From positions 372,001 to 436,000 of the forward strand of contig NZ_FOZM01000003.1 in assembly GCF_900114675.1 (NCBI RefSeq): DNA of 64,000 nt, in the 5' to 3' direction. Shown piece after piece: positions 52,409 to 60,848 of the stretch (the stretch's first letter is position 1; each line of letters opens with the position of its first letter). The translations under genes were made by a program, and so were the position numbers. The notes under the pieces were generated by a model. That model saw only the letters and a program-made list of their open reading frames with translations, had not been told where the DNA came from and ran no database searches. Source of the DNA: Yoonia litorea. GTDB taxonomy: Bacteria > Pseudomonadota > Alphaproteobacteria > Rhodobacterales > Rhodobacteraceae.

Positions 52409-53059
52409 TTAGTAAGGGTGGGGCCGCCCGTCCCAGTTTTCAAAGACACCTGTGGTTTCAGGACCAAGGGTGTCAAAACGGGCCATAAGACCGTCGGCGC
52501 TTTCTTCCATTGAGATTGCGGCATTTGGTCCGCCCATGTCGGTGCGCACCCAGCCGGGGTGATAGACACCGACGCCAAACCCCTCTGACTGGAGGTCCAT
52601 CGCAAGATTGCGCCCGAGGTTCAGAACGGCGGCCTTGCTGGCACGGTAGATGTAGCCGCCCCCTGATGCGATTTCGGATGATCCCATCTGGGAGCCGATG
52701 ATTGCGATCTTGGGATGATCGCTCAAACGCAAGTTGGACAGAAGCGACTGCACCGTCATAAAGACACCTGTCACATTTGCCGCAAACGTCGCCTCCCAGA
52801 GCTGGCTGCGATAACCGCTTTCAAGACGCTCATCCCTGTCGAGGTTCACCCCCGCATTGCAGACGAGAAGATCAATTGGCTGACCTTTCAGCCGCGTCGC
52901 AAGCGCACATTGCGACGCAGGATCGATCACATCAAGCTGCAACATATTGTCTTCTTCAGGCGCGCGATGGGTGCCAAAGACCGTCTCGCCGCGCGTGCGA
53001 TACCCGTCAAACAGCGCCTTGCCGATGCCGCGATTGGCGCCTGTGATCAGAACTGTCAT
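52409..53059 (-). CDS. Short-chain dehydrogenase/reductase
   Basis: A 216-residue SDR. The cofactor motif is ITGANRGIGKA near residue 5, the VCNAGVN segment follows, then the catalytic Ser region IIGSQMGSS and the active YIYRASKAA containing Tyr and Lys. The two-residue RT/H pattern after the glycine motif hints at NADP(H), though this is weak. The C-terminal PGWVRTDMGGPNA and ETTGVFENWDGR fit the carbonyl-reductase-like group. The substrate is unknown. GGGAG precedes the ATG. It lies 70 bp upstream of lysC. Confidence 0.88.
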   Translation of the reverse strand: MTVLITGANRGIGKALFDGYRTRGETVFGTHRAPEEDNMLQLDVIDPASQCALATRLKGQPIDLLVCNAGVNLDRDERLESGYRSQLWEATFAANVTGVFMTVQSLLSNLRLSDHPKIAIIGSQMGSSEIASGGGYIYRASKAAVLNLGRNLAMDLQSEGFGVGVYHPGWVRTDMGGPNAAISMEESADGLMARFDTLGPETTGVFENWDGRPHPY

Positions 53060-53082
53060 GTGCGGCTCCCTCTTTCATCTTG

Positions 53083-53113
53083 GTCAAAAAAACTCCCGCC
53101 GGAGGCTCCGGCG
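53083..53113 (-). terminator. Possible intrinsic terminator after the DUF1178 gene
   Basis: On the minus strand a 6-bp CGCCGG/CCGGCG stem with a 5-nt loop is followed by GGAG then TTTTTTT. It lies 50 bp after the DUF1178 stop and before the SDR gene. The spacer before the U-run makes it less certain. Confidence 0.5.
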
Positions 53114-53163
53114 CGTCCAGACCGTGCGCCAGTCAAACTAGTGCACGCGGCTGCCTTATCCCG

Positions 53164-53571
53164 CTAGTTGGTCTTTTTCTTTGGCATGAAGGGCAACGGA
53201 ACGACGGGCACACCGTCTTCGACCAGTTTCTTGGCCTCTTGCAGATTGGCCTCGCCATAGATGGATCGCGCCGGGGCGATCCCGTCGTGCATGTCGCGTG
53301 CCTCTTTGGCAAAGCTCTTGCCGACATAATCCGAGGTGCTCTCGACCTTTTCACGCAAAGCCGCAATCGCCGCCTCTTGCGGGCGCGCTGGTGCTGTCAC
53401 TGCGCGTGACGTGCTGACGGCGGGTGCCATGACGGTTTTGCTGACTTTGGTCGATCCGCAAGTCGCACAGCTGACCATTCCGGCGGCCACGAGCTTGTCG
53501 TAAGCCTCGCCAGACTGAAACCAGCTTTCAAACGCATGGTCCTGTTCGCATTTGAGGTTGAATCGGATCAT
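53164..53571 (-). CDS. DUF1178 family protein
   Basis: A 135-residue protein of unknown function, common in proteobacteria. The N-terminus MIRFNLKCEQDHAFESWF and a CATCG pair with the earlier cysteine suggest a small zinc-ribbon. The middle is an Ala/Pro/Thr-rich linker (APAVSTSRAVTAPARPQ), followed by an alpha-helical end with the conserved GKSFAKEARDMHDG and SIYGEA. The start at 53571 is chosen because the family begins MIRF; 24 extra codons upstream belong to the nudix intergenic region. It is co-directional with nudix upstream. Confidence 0.85.
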   Translation of the reverse strand: MIRFNLKCEQDHAFESWFQSGEAYDKLVAAGMVSCATCGSTKVSKTVMAPAVSTSRAVTAPARPQEAAIAALREKVESTSDYVGKSFAKEARDMHDGIAPARSIYGEANLQEAKKLVEDGVPVVPLPFMPKKKTN

Positions 53572-53632
53572 TGATCTTGTTTGTCCTGCAGTGATCGGAA
53601 AATAGGCTTTTCCAACAGGCTTGCAAGTGAGC

Positions 53633-54106
53633 CTAGCGTCCAAGTGATCTGGGATTGAAGCTTGCCACGATCTCGCGCAGCGCCGGCTCAGAGAGCTTTT
53701 TGGCCGCTTTTTTCAGACTGAACCATTTTCTGCGGCGCTCGTCTTTTTCGGGCCATTTGCTGTGCACATGCGTGACGTGCATCGGGTAAACAAGTGTGAT
53801 GATGGGCGCATTGCCGACCTTGCCGGGTTTGGCATGGCTGTAGACCCCAAGACAGATATCCTGCACCTCGCCGCGCAGTCCCGCCTCTTCATAGGCTTCG
53901 GTCGCTGCCGCGTTTGCAGGTGTCTGTTTGTGCATCGGCCAGCCCTTGGGGATGATCCAGCGCCGGCGGGTGCGACTTGTGATCAGGCAAACCTGTAGCT
54001 GGTCGTTCTTCATGCGCCAGCAAAGTGCCGCAAATTGCGCGCGCACGTCTGTTTTGTGACCTGTGCGCAGCTTCAGTGGAAGCTGCTTTGCGATACGTTT
54101 GCCCAT
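53633..54106 (-). CDS. Nudix hydrolase
   Basis: A 157-residue Nudix protein that hydrolyses a nucleoside diphosphate linked to another moiety. The box runs from GWPMHKQ, through AAATEAYEEAGL, ending with the EExG catalytic core intact, but the first conserved Glu is Gln and the Arg before the REUxEE core is Thr. That variant is common in the diadenosine/diphosphoinositol polyphosphate-type subfamily of alphaproteobacteria, so activity is likely. KRIAKQLPLKLRTGHKT opens the protein. GGAG precedes the ATG. Divergent from the deacetylase gene. Confidence 0.87.
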   Translation of the reverse strand: MGKRIAKQLPLKLRTGHKTDVRAQFAALCWRMKNDQLQVCLITSRTRRRWIIPKGWPMHKQTPANAAATEAYEEAGLRGEVQDICLGVYSHAKPGKVGNAPIITLVYPMHVTHVHSKWPEKDERRRKWFSLKKAAKKLSEPALREIVASFNPRSLGR

Positions 54107-54151
54107 GTTCTCCGGCTGAAAAGAGATTAATTCTGCCCCATGGAAGAAGTT

Positions 54152-55291
54152 ATGCAGAGCGTCGATGGCGGAGCAAGTGGATTACCGATTTTTATCGGCA
54201 ACGAGATTTACCGTCATTCAAGCTATGGCGCTTGGCATCCGCTCAGGGTGCCGCGTGTGTCGACCGTGATGGATCTGGCGCGGGCATTGGGCTGGCTGCC
54301 GCCTGCGCAATTCGTGACCAGTCCGCGCGCCAAACCTGCGGCGCTCACCGGGTTTCATACACCGCGATACCTTTCAGCGCTTGTGCAGGCAGAGCACGAT
54401 GGTGCGGTGACAGATGACGTGCGTGCGCGGCATGCCTTGGGCACACCGTCCAATCCTGTCTTTCCCGAAATGTATCGCAGACCGGCCACGTCTGCCGGTG
54501 CCTCGATCCTGGCGGGCGAGTTGTTGCGACGCGGGGGCGTTGTTTACTCACCCGCTGGCGGCACACACCACGGCATGCCTGATCGGGCAAACGGCTTTTG
54601 CTATCTCAACGATCCGGTGCTGGCGATACAATCCTTGCGCCGCAACGGGGTGGGGCGCGTTGCCTATATTGATATTGACGCCCATCATCCTGATGGCGTT
54701 GAGCATGCCTTCGAGACCGATCCTGACACGCTGATGATCTCTGTCCACGAGGCCAACAGATGGCCACGCACCGGCGCGTTGACGGACAGTGGCGTCGGGC
54801 AGGTCTATAACCTGCCGGTGGCGGCAGGTCTGAATGACGACGAAATGGCGTTGATCAGGGACGAATTGATCTTGCCGCTTGTGACGGCGTTTCAACCTGA
54901 AGCCATCGTCCTGCAGTGTGGCGCCGATGCCGTGACCGAAGATCCACAATCGCGTCTGACCCTCTCGAACAATGCGCATTGGGCGATTGTTGCGGCACTC
55001 AAGCCCATTGCTCCGCGCTACCTTGTGCTGGGTGGGGGTGGCTACAACCCGTGGTCGGTCGGGCGGCTTTGGACAGGCGTCTGGGGCGTGTTGAACGGCC
55101 AACAAATCCCAAAGGCGCTGCCGCCTGCCGCCCAAGGTGTCCTCGGTGCGCTGACGTGGGATGGGCCGCTGCGCCGGCATCATCCGCAAGCTCATTGGAT
55201 CAACACGTTGCGTGACCACCCACGCGGCGGGCCGATCCGGGATGAGATACGCCGCGATGTGGCGCAATTGGCCAAAAGACAGCAGCCCTGA
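54152..55291 (+). CDS. Histone deacetylase superfamily amidohydrolase (AcuC-like)
   Basis: A zinc deacetylase fold of 379 residues. The catalytic dyad is in GGTHHGMPDRANGFCYLND, zinc ligands in IDIDAHHPDGVEHAF and QCGADA, and the transition-state tyrosine in GGGGYN. In bacteria these enzymes deacetylate acetoin-utilisation proteins, polyamines or other acetyl-amines; substrate unknown here. GGAAGAAG lies 6 nt before ATG 54152, so that start is preferred over ATG 54140, whose own upstream sequence has no ribosome site. Confidence 0.9.
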   Translation: MQSVDGGASGLPIFIGNEIYRHSSYGAWHPLRVPRVSTVMDLARALGWLPPAQFVTSPRAKPAALTGFHTPRYLSALVQAEHDGAVTDDVRARHALGTPSNPVFPEMYRRPATSAGASILAGELLRRGGVVYSPAGGTHHGMPDRANGFCYLNDPVLAIQSLRRNGVGRVAYIDIDAHHPDGVEHAFETDPDTLMISVHEANRWPRTGALTDSGVGQVYNLPVAAGLNDDEMALIRDELILPLVTAFQPEAIVLQCGADAVTEDPQSRLTLSNNAHWAIVAALKPIAPRYLVLGGGGYNPWSVGRLWTGVWGVLNGQQIPKALPPAAQGVLGALTWDGPLRRHHPQAHWINTLRDHPRGGPIRDEIRRDVAQLAKRQQP

Positions 55292-55384
55292 CCAGGCTAC
55301 CCCCGTTCTGGCCGTCATCAATTTTTCCCCTGCTGCCGCAAAGCTCACCTTGCCACCGCATCGCGCGCGTCCAATAGTCGGCCC

Positions 55385-56128
55385 ATGCGTTTTATCGGTC
55401 TCATTGCATGTTTGATCCTGGCAGGTTCCGCGCCGGCACGGGCGGATGTGCTGGTGTTCGCAGCGGCCAGCCTGAAGGGACCACTGGACGAGATCGCGGC
55501 GCAGTTTGATGATGTCACGGTTTCTTATGCTGGCAGTGGCACAATCGCCCGACAGGTCAGCCTCGGCGCGCCTGCGGATGTGGTCATTCTTGCCAACGCG
55601 GTCTGGATGGAGGTGTTGATCGAAGGGCGTCATGTCATCCCTGAAAGCGTCAAGGACGTGGCCTCCAACAGGCTGATCGTGATTGGTGCGGCGGGAAGCG
55701 GTGAACTGGCCCTGACAGAAAAGGCGTTCGTTGAAAGACTGGGCGATGGGCGTCTTGCTGTCGGTCTGACAGACGCTGTGCCAGCGGGGATTTACGCGCG
55801 CGCCAGTCTGGAGGCTCTGGGGCTTTGGGGCGCCGTCTCGGATCGCCTTGCTGAAGTCGATAACGTTCGGGCCGTTGTTGCGCTTGTTGCGCGCGGACAG
55901 GCGCCACTCGGCATCACCTACCGCACCGACGCAGATGTCTCCGACGCTGTGGAGGAAGTCGCCGCATTTCCCGCCGAGAGCCACTCGCCAATCCGCTATA
56001 CGGCGGCAATAACCCCATCGGACAATCCTGATACAGCCGCGTTTCTGCAGTTTCTGTCCAGCGACGAAGGGCAGGCGCATCTCACTGCAGCGGGGTTTCT
56101 GCCACCGCAACCGGAGCCGATTGACTGA
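55385..56128 (+). CDS. modA: Molybdate ABC transporter substrate-binding protein
   Basis: This periplasmic protein captures molybdate. It has 247 residues: a signal peptide (1-20, ending SAPARA), then LVFAAASLKGPLDEIAAQF with the oxyanion-binding serine, SYAGSGTIARQ, GAPADVVILAN, and AGIYARASLEALGLW. The stop shares one base with modB (TGATG). No ModE box or molybdenum-cofactor riboswitch is recognisable in the 93-bp upstream gap. Confidence 0.95.
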   Translation: MRFIGLIACLILAGSAPARADVLVFAAASLKGPLDEIAAQFDDVTVSYAGSGTIARQVSLGAPADVVILANAVWMEVLIEGRHVIPESVKDVASNRLIVIGAAGSGELALTEKAFVERLGDGRLAVGLTDAVPAGIYARASLEALGLWGAVSDRLAEVDNVRAVVALVARGQAPLGITYRTDADVSDAVEEVAAFPAESHSPIRYTAAITPSDNPDTAAFLQFLSSDEGQAHLTAAGFLPPQPEPID

Positions 56129-56817
56129 TGCTCGGCGCTGAAGAGATGACGGCTATCTGGCTATCGCTCAGGGTGGCGCTTGTGGCCACGCTTGTCGCAC
56201 TGCCGCTGGCGATCTGGATCGCCTATCTTCTTGCCAGAAAGACGTTTCCCGGCAAACAGCTTTTGAACGGCGTCGTGCATCTTCCGCTCGTGTTGCCACC
56301 CGTTGTGACCGGATATCTTCTTCTGGTCGTGTTCGGAACACAGGCCCCCGTCGGCCGCTTCCTGTCGGAAACGATGGGTGTCACCTTTGCGTTCCGGTGG
56401 ACCGGCGCGGCCCTTGCGGCTGGTATCATGGCATTCCCCCTCATGGTGCGTGCGATCAGGTTGGGCATCGAAGCGGTCGATCCGGGGCTAGAGGAAGCTG
56501 CCGAAACGCTGGGCAGCACGCGCACGCGGGTCTTTCGGACGATCACGCTTCCCTTGGTTCTGCCGGGCGTTTTCGCGGGTGCCGTCCTCGGTTTTGCCAA
56601 GGCGCTGGGCGAATTTGGCGCAACGATCACATTTGTCGCAGCCATTCCGGGCGAAACCCAGACAATCCCGACGGCCATTTATGGCTTGCTTCAAGTGCCG
56701 GGGAGCGAACCCGCCGTCGTCGGGCTGGTTTCAGTCTCGATTGCTTTGGCGATGGGCGCCTTGCTGGTGTCTGAATGGCTGGCACGGCGCATGGCCAAAA
56801 AGCTGGGGCGCGCATGA
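56128..56817 (+). CDS. modB: Molybdate ABC transporter permease
   Basis: A 229-residue membrane permease with five to six helices. LVALPLAIWIAYLLARKTFPG is the N-terminal block. The EAA motif reads EEAAETLGSTRTRVFRTITLP, which contacts ModC. It ends with the loop and helices KALGEFGATITFVAAIPG. It overlaps modA by 1 bp and modC by 4 bp (ATGA). Confidence 0.95.
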   Translation: MLGAEEMTAIWLSLRVALVATLVALPLAIWIAYLLARKTFPGKQLLNGVVHLPLVLPPVVTGYLLLVVFGTQAPVGRFLSETMGVTFAFRWTGAALAAGIMAFPLMVRAIRLGIEAVDPGLEEAAETLGSTRTRVFRTITLPLVLPGVFAGAVLGFAKALGEFGATITFVAAIPGETQTIPTAIYGLLQVPGSEPAVVGLVSVSIALAMGALLVSEWLARRMAKKLGRA

Positions 56818-57875
56818 TCGAGGTCACCGTCAAGAAAGCGCTCGGGCAATTCAACCTTGATGCACGGTTTTCGGCCCCTCAGGGGGTGACGGCGCTTTTC
56901 GGTCCTTCAGGCAGCGGCAAAACCTCTCTGATCAACATGATCGCGGGGCTGAATGTGCCCGACAGCGGTCGCATCGACGTTGATGGCACCTGCCTTTATG
57001 ACAGCACGACAGGCCGCTCACTGCCGGTCAGGAAAAGGCGCGTGGGCTACGTGTTTCAGGAGGCCCGCCTCTTTCCGCATCTCACCGTGCTGAGGAATTT
57101 GCGGTATGGTGGTACCCATGATGAAGCGCAGGTGATCAAGCTTCTCGGGTTGTCAGATCTGCGCGACCGGATGCCTGCGAACCTGTCAGGTGGCGAACGG
57201 CAGCGGGTAGCTCTGGGGCGCGCATTGATGTGCGATCCGCAGATCCTGCTGATGGACGAGCCTCTTGCCGCGCTGGATGCGCCCCGCAAGGCCGAGATCC
57301 TGCCCTATCTTGCACGCCTGCGCGACGAGGTCAGCGTGCCGATTATCTATGTCAGCCATGACATGTCCGAAGTGGCGCAACTGGCGACTACACTGGTCGT
57401 CATGGAGTCCGGCCGTGTTGTGGCATCGGGACCTTTGGCGCAGGTTCTCTCTGATCCCGCGATCGTGCCATTGGTCGGGGTCCGGTCCGCAGGCGCTGTG
57501 ATCAATGCCACCGTCTCTGGCAGATTGCTTGATGACGGGCTGACCGAAGTGGCGTTTTCCGGCGGCAGGCTTCTGTTGCCCGGCAATTTCGGGTCTTTGG
57601 GCCAGAAGATGCGGCTGCGCATTCCCGCACAGGATGTCATTCTTGCACGGTCCCGCCCCGAAGGGATCAGCGCACTCAACGTGCTGCCCGTTGTTGTGAA
57701 GGCCATCGAGCAAGGCAAGGGACCGGGCGTCGCGGTACGCTTGCAGGCCGGAGACGACATGCTTCTGGCGCGCATCACAAAGCGAAGCGCAGGCCGGATG
57801 CAGCTTGCGCGGGGGCAGCAAATCTTCGCGATTATCAAGGCAACGGCGGTGGGCCGCGAAGACATCAGCCTCTAG
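56814..57875 (+). CDS. modC: Molybdate ABC transporter ATP-binding protein
   Basis: A 353-residue ATPase. Walker A is FGPSGSGKTS near residues 30-39, the signature is LSGGERQRVALGRAL, Walker B is ILLMDEPLAALD, and the H-loop is YVSHDMSE. The C-terminal TOBE/Mop domain (about 230-350) may bind molybdate and regulate transport. The start ATG 56814 overlaps modB; the upstream ORF start lies inside modB and is rejected. Confidence 0.96.
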   Translation: MIEVTVKKALGQFNLDARFSAPQGVTALFGPSGSGKTSLINMIAGLNVPDSGRIDVDGTCLYDSTTGRSLPVRKRRVGYVFQEARLFPHLTVLRNLRYGGTHDEAQVIKLLGLSDLRDRMPANLSGGERQRVALGRALMCDPQILLMDEPLAALDAPRKAEILPYLARLRDEVSVPIIYVSHDMSEVAQLATTLVVMESGRVVASGPLAQVLSDPAIVPLVGVRSAGAVINATVSGRLLDDGLTEVAFSGGRLLLPGNFGSLGQKMRLRIPAQDVILARSRPEGISALNVLPVVVKAIEQGKGPGVAVRLQAGDDMLLARITKRSAGRMQLARGQQIFAIIKATAVGREDISL

Positions 57876-57936
57876 CCGCTTCCTTCGGTTAGGCTCTTGA
57901 CGACGCGGCTGCGCAAACGTAGGTGAAGCGCAGGAC

Positions 57937-58010
57937 GGCGAGTGGGCAGGTAGGTTATGCAGCGGATTGCAAATCCGTGTAGACCGGTTCGATTCCGGTA
58001 CTCGCCTCCA
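57937..58010 (+). tRNA. tRNA-Cys (GCA)
   Basis: A complete cloverleaf. The acceptor stem GGCGAGT pairs with ACTCGCC, the anticodon loop TTGCAAA contains GCA, and the TTCGATT arm is flanked by ACCGG/CCGGT. The discriminator base is T, the identity mark of tRNA-Cys, and the CCA end is encoded. It lies 61 bp after modC. Confidence 0.96.
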
Positions 58011-58144
58011 ACATTGCCAAATCCCTTTATCTTCCCTGAAAAAACACGCGGGCTGCGGCAGTCTTGTGCAGCCGTTGTTATTGCCGCCCATGCCCAACTG
58101 TGGCATGAAGCTTGTGATCTCTATTGAACGAAAGAGTTTAGCGC

Positions 58145-58798
58145 GTGACTGACTTTACCGCCCGCCGCACAATGATGGTCGACACTCAGGTTCGCCCGTC
58201 AGATGTGACAAAATTCCCGATTATCGACGCGATGCTGTCTGTGCCGCGCGAGGCCTATGTGCCAGATAGCAAACGCGAGGCCGCCTATATTGGCGAAAAC
58301 CTGCAGATCGACTCTGACCGGGTCATGCTGGAGCCGCGCACATTGGCCAAGATGCTTGAGGCGCTGAATGTGCAACCATCGCATGTTGCGTTGGATATCG
58401 GCTGCGGCCTTGGCTATTCGACAGCGGTTCTGGCGCAGATGTGCGACTTTGTCGTGGCTGTCGAGGATGAAGAGGGACGCGCGCAAGAGGCACAGTCGAT
58501 CCTCTCCGATCAAGGGGTTGATAATGCCGCTGTCATGTCCGGCCCACTGGCCGAGGGGGCGGCCAAGTCAGGACCTTATGACATCATCACAATCCAAGGT
58601 GGCGTGGAAGACGTGCCACAAGCGCTGACCGACCAGCTTCGTGAAGGTGGACGGATTGCCTGTGTCTTTCTGGAAGGCACGCTCGGTGTCGTCCGCGTCG
58701 GTCACAAGCTTGATGGTGTTGTAAACTGGCGTTTTGCCTTCAATGCCAGCGCGCCGATCCTTGCCGGATTTGAAAAGGCGAAGGTTTTTGCTCTTTAA
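58145..58798 (+). CDS. pcm: Protein-L-isoaspartate O-methyltransferase family protein
   Basis: A 217-residue SAM-dependent methyltransferase. The SAM motif I is LDIGCGLGYSTAVLA near residue 82. VPREAYVPDSKREAAY precedes it, in the usual PCMT position. ITIQGGVEDVPQALTDQL is motif II/III. In alphaproteobacteria this gene stands before tolC, and whether it truly repairs isoaspartate is not established for this shorter branch. The start is GTG at 58145. Confidence 0.88.
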   Translation: MTDFTARRTMMVDTQVRPSDVTKFPIIDAMLSVPREAYVPDSKREAAYIGENLQIDSDRVMLEPRTLAKMLEALNVQPSHVALDIGCGLGYSTAVLAQMCDFVVAVEDEEGRAQEAQSILSDQGVDNAAVMSGPLAEGAAKSGPYDIITIQGGVEDVPQALTDQLREGGRIACVFLEGTLGVVRVGHKLDGVVNWRFAFNASAPILAGFEKAKVFAL

Positions 58799-58855
58799 TT
58801 GATCGTTGGCAGAAACAGCCGCGTATCACACAACAGTTGCATCGAAAGGGAACGC

Positions 58856-60220
58856 ATGTTCGGACGCAAAGGATTGGCCATCACAGCCGCAATCGTGGCG
58901 ATGGCGACGGCGCCAGCCGCAAACGCACAGTCGCTGTCCGAAGCACTTGCATCGGCCTACAACAGTTCGGGGTTGCTTGAGCAAAATCGTGCGCTTCTGC
59001 GGGCCGCGGACGAGGGCGTTGCCCAGTCTGTTGCCGCGACGCTGCCGGTCATCAACTGGTCGGCCTCTGCCACGCGCACCCGTGTGACCACACCGATTGA
59101 ATCCACCACGAATGCCGCAAATGCCCGCATTTCCGGCAGCGTGACGATCTATGACGGTGGTGCGAATGATCTGGCCATCGAGGCACAAAAGGAAATCGTT
59201 CTTGCAACGCGCCAGTCATTGCGTGGGGTCGAACAAAGCGTTCTGCTGCGTGCTGTGCAGGCCTATGCCAACGTCTTGAGCGCGCGCAACTTCGTGCAAC
59301 TGCGCGAAAACAACGTCCGCCTGATCATTCAGGAATTCCGTGCAGCCCAGGACCGCTTTGAGGTCGGTGAGGTGACGCGGACAGATGTCTCTCTGGCAGA
59401 GGCGCGACTGGCCTCCGCACGTAGCCTGCTGGCTGCGGCGCAGGGCGATCTTGCTGTTGCGGCACAGGAATTCAATGCGGTTGTCGGCCAGATGCCAACA
59501 AGCCCGCGTGCGGTTTCACCGGCACCGGTGTCCCGCAGTCTGCGTGAGGCACAGGCGCTTGCGGTGCGCAATCACCCCAGCATTCTCGAAGCACAGCATT
59601 CGGTAGCCGCTGCCGAACTCAACATCCGTCGCGCAGAGGCGGCAACGCTGCCACGTGCGACGCTTGATGCCTTTATCAGCATTGATCAGGATGGCTATGA
59701 AACCGGCCAGCTTGGTGTGAATGTCGGCGGGCCGATCTATTCGGGCGGCCTGCTTTCCAGCCAGATCCGTCAGATCCGCGCCAACCGGGATGCGGCGCGC
59801 GCTGGCCTGTTGGTGGCAGTCGAGGCGATTGAACAACAGGTCGCAAATGCGTTTGCGCAGGTGCAGGTTGCGCGTGCGTCCCGTGAAGCATCCGAACAGC
59901 AGATCCGCGCCGCACAGGTCGCCTTTGACGGTGTGCGCGAGGAGGCCCAGCTTGGGTCGCGGACAACGCTGGACGTGCTCAACGCCGAACAGGAGCTTCT
60001 GGACGCCAGAGCAAACCGTATTGCAGCCCAAGCCAACGAGGTTGTGGCCTCCTATGGTTTGCTGGCCTCGATGGGGCTTTTGACAGCCGATCATCTGAAC
60101 CTGCCGGTGCAGCAATATGATCCGTCGGCCTACTACAATCTGGTCAAAACGGCACCTGTCGCGATCTCCGAACAGGGCCGCGCACTTGAGCGGGTGCTGG
60201 AGGCAATCGGGCAAGACTGA
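58856..60220 (+). CDS. tolC: TolC family outer-membrane channel protein
   Basis: The outer-membrane exit duct for type I secretion and multidrug efflux. It has 454 residues from MFGRKGLAI. The signal peptide ends near ANAQS. Two internally repeated helical halves are visible: SLSEALASAYNSSGLLEQN with NARISGSVTIYDGG in the first, and LREAQALAVRNHPSILEAQH with LGVNVGGPIYSGG in the second. The coiled-coil helices lie between. AAAGGGAACGC precedes the ATG; 19 extra upstream codons are rejected. It lies between pcm and the PopZ-like gene, as in other alphaproteobacteria. Confidence 0.95.
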   Translation: MFGRKGLAITAAIVAMATAPAANAQSLSEALASAYNSSGLLEQNRALLRAADEGVAQSVAATLPVINWSASATRTRVTTPIESTTNAANARISGSVTIYDGGANDLAIEAQKEIVLATRQSLRGVEQSVLLRAVQAYANVLSARNFVQLRENNVRLIIQEFRAAQDRFEVGEVTRTDVSLAEARLASARSLLAAAQGDLAVAAQEFNAVVGQMPTSPRAVSPAPVSRSLREAQALAVRNHPSILEAQHSVAAAELNIRRAEAATLPRATLDAFISIDQDGYETGQLGVNVGGPIYSGGLLSSQIRQIRANRDAARAGLLVAVEAIEQQVANAFAQVQVARASREASEQQIRAAQVAFDGVREEAQLGSRTTLDVLNAEQELLDARANRIAAQANEVVASYGLLASMGLLTADHLNLPVQQYDPSAYYNLVKTAPVAISEQGRALERVLEAIGQD

Positions 60221-60293
60221 CGTCTGAGTTGTCTCAACGTCAGCTTGGCGCTAAAATTGTCGCCAAGGAGCCACGAGCACGGGAATCTTCGGC

Positions 60294-60848
60294 ATGTCCA
60301 GGGGTGACGACATTGACGAACTGCTGAGTTCGGTGCGTAATTTTGTTGCGCATAAGGATGTCCGCCCCATGGCAGAGACCGTGACCTCAGATAAACTGCT
60401 TCTTACACCGGAGACACGCCTGTCCGATGAGCAGGTCAAGGCGATTGATGCGGAATGGGAAGCCGAACTGCGCGCGCTGGAAGCCGCTGGGATCATTGCA
60501 CCTGGCAAGGCTCTGGAAATGACTATTGCCGAACTGGAAGAAGCTGTCGCAAAGCTGCCTGATGACTGGGAACCGAGCGCCGAGTCCGATACGGGCGTTG
60601 AGACGCAAGACGCACCACAGACCTCTTGGGCATCTGACCCTTCAGACGCGGACGAAGCCTCTGACATCACCACGTCAGAGACATCAGCACTGGCGCTGAG
60701 CGAAGACGATTTGCGGGCTCTCGTGGTCAAGATCGTGCATGAGGAACTGAGCGGCGAGCTTGGCGAGCGCATCACGCGCAATGTCCGCAAAATGGTCAGA
60801 CGCGAGATCAACCGCGTGATGACCAGCCGCGATCTGGGCAACGACTAG
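60294..60848 (+). CDS. PopZ-like polar organising protein
   Basis: A 184-residue acidic protein. The N-terminal short helix [18 protein letters not shown] resembles the N-terminal motif of PopZ (DILASIRRII type). A long acidic low-complexity linker (about 75-140, rich in Glu/Asp/Ser/Thr) follows. The C-terminal helical part has [20 protein letters not shown] and [18 protein letters not shown]. That order matches PopZ, which forms a polar condensate and tethers the chromosome origin. The pcm-tolC-popZ order is that of Caulobacter, supporting the call, but sequence identity to PopZ is limited. The stop overlaps the cobQ stop (CTAG). Confidence 0.6.
   Translation: MSRGDDIDELLSSVRNFVAHKDVRPMAETVTSDKLLLTPETRLSDEQVKAIDAEWEAELRALEAAGIIAPGKALEMTIAELEEAVAKLPDDWEPSAESDTGVETQDAPQTSWASDPSDADEASDITTSETSALALSEDDLRALVVKIVHEELSGELGERITRNVRKMVRREINRVMTSRDLGND

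Noticed and set aside
55292-55384. A molybdenum-cofactor riboswitch or ModE operator before modA.
   Set aside because: The 93-bp gap shows no recognisable structure or palindrome for either.
54548-56110. A 520-codon open frame on the minus strand across the deacetylase and modA genes.
   Set aside because: It is antisense to two well-conserved genes and bridges their intergenic gap. Its protein is rich in Arg, His and Gln with no recognisable domain, as expected from the antisense of GC-rich coding DNA.
57186-58106. A 306-codon minus-strand open frame across modC and the tRNA-Cys gene.
   Set aside because: It covers a tRNA gene and conserved modC, so it cannot be a real gene.
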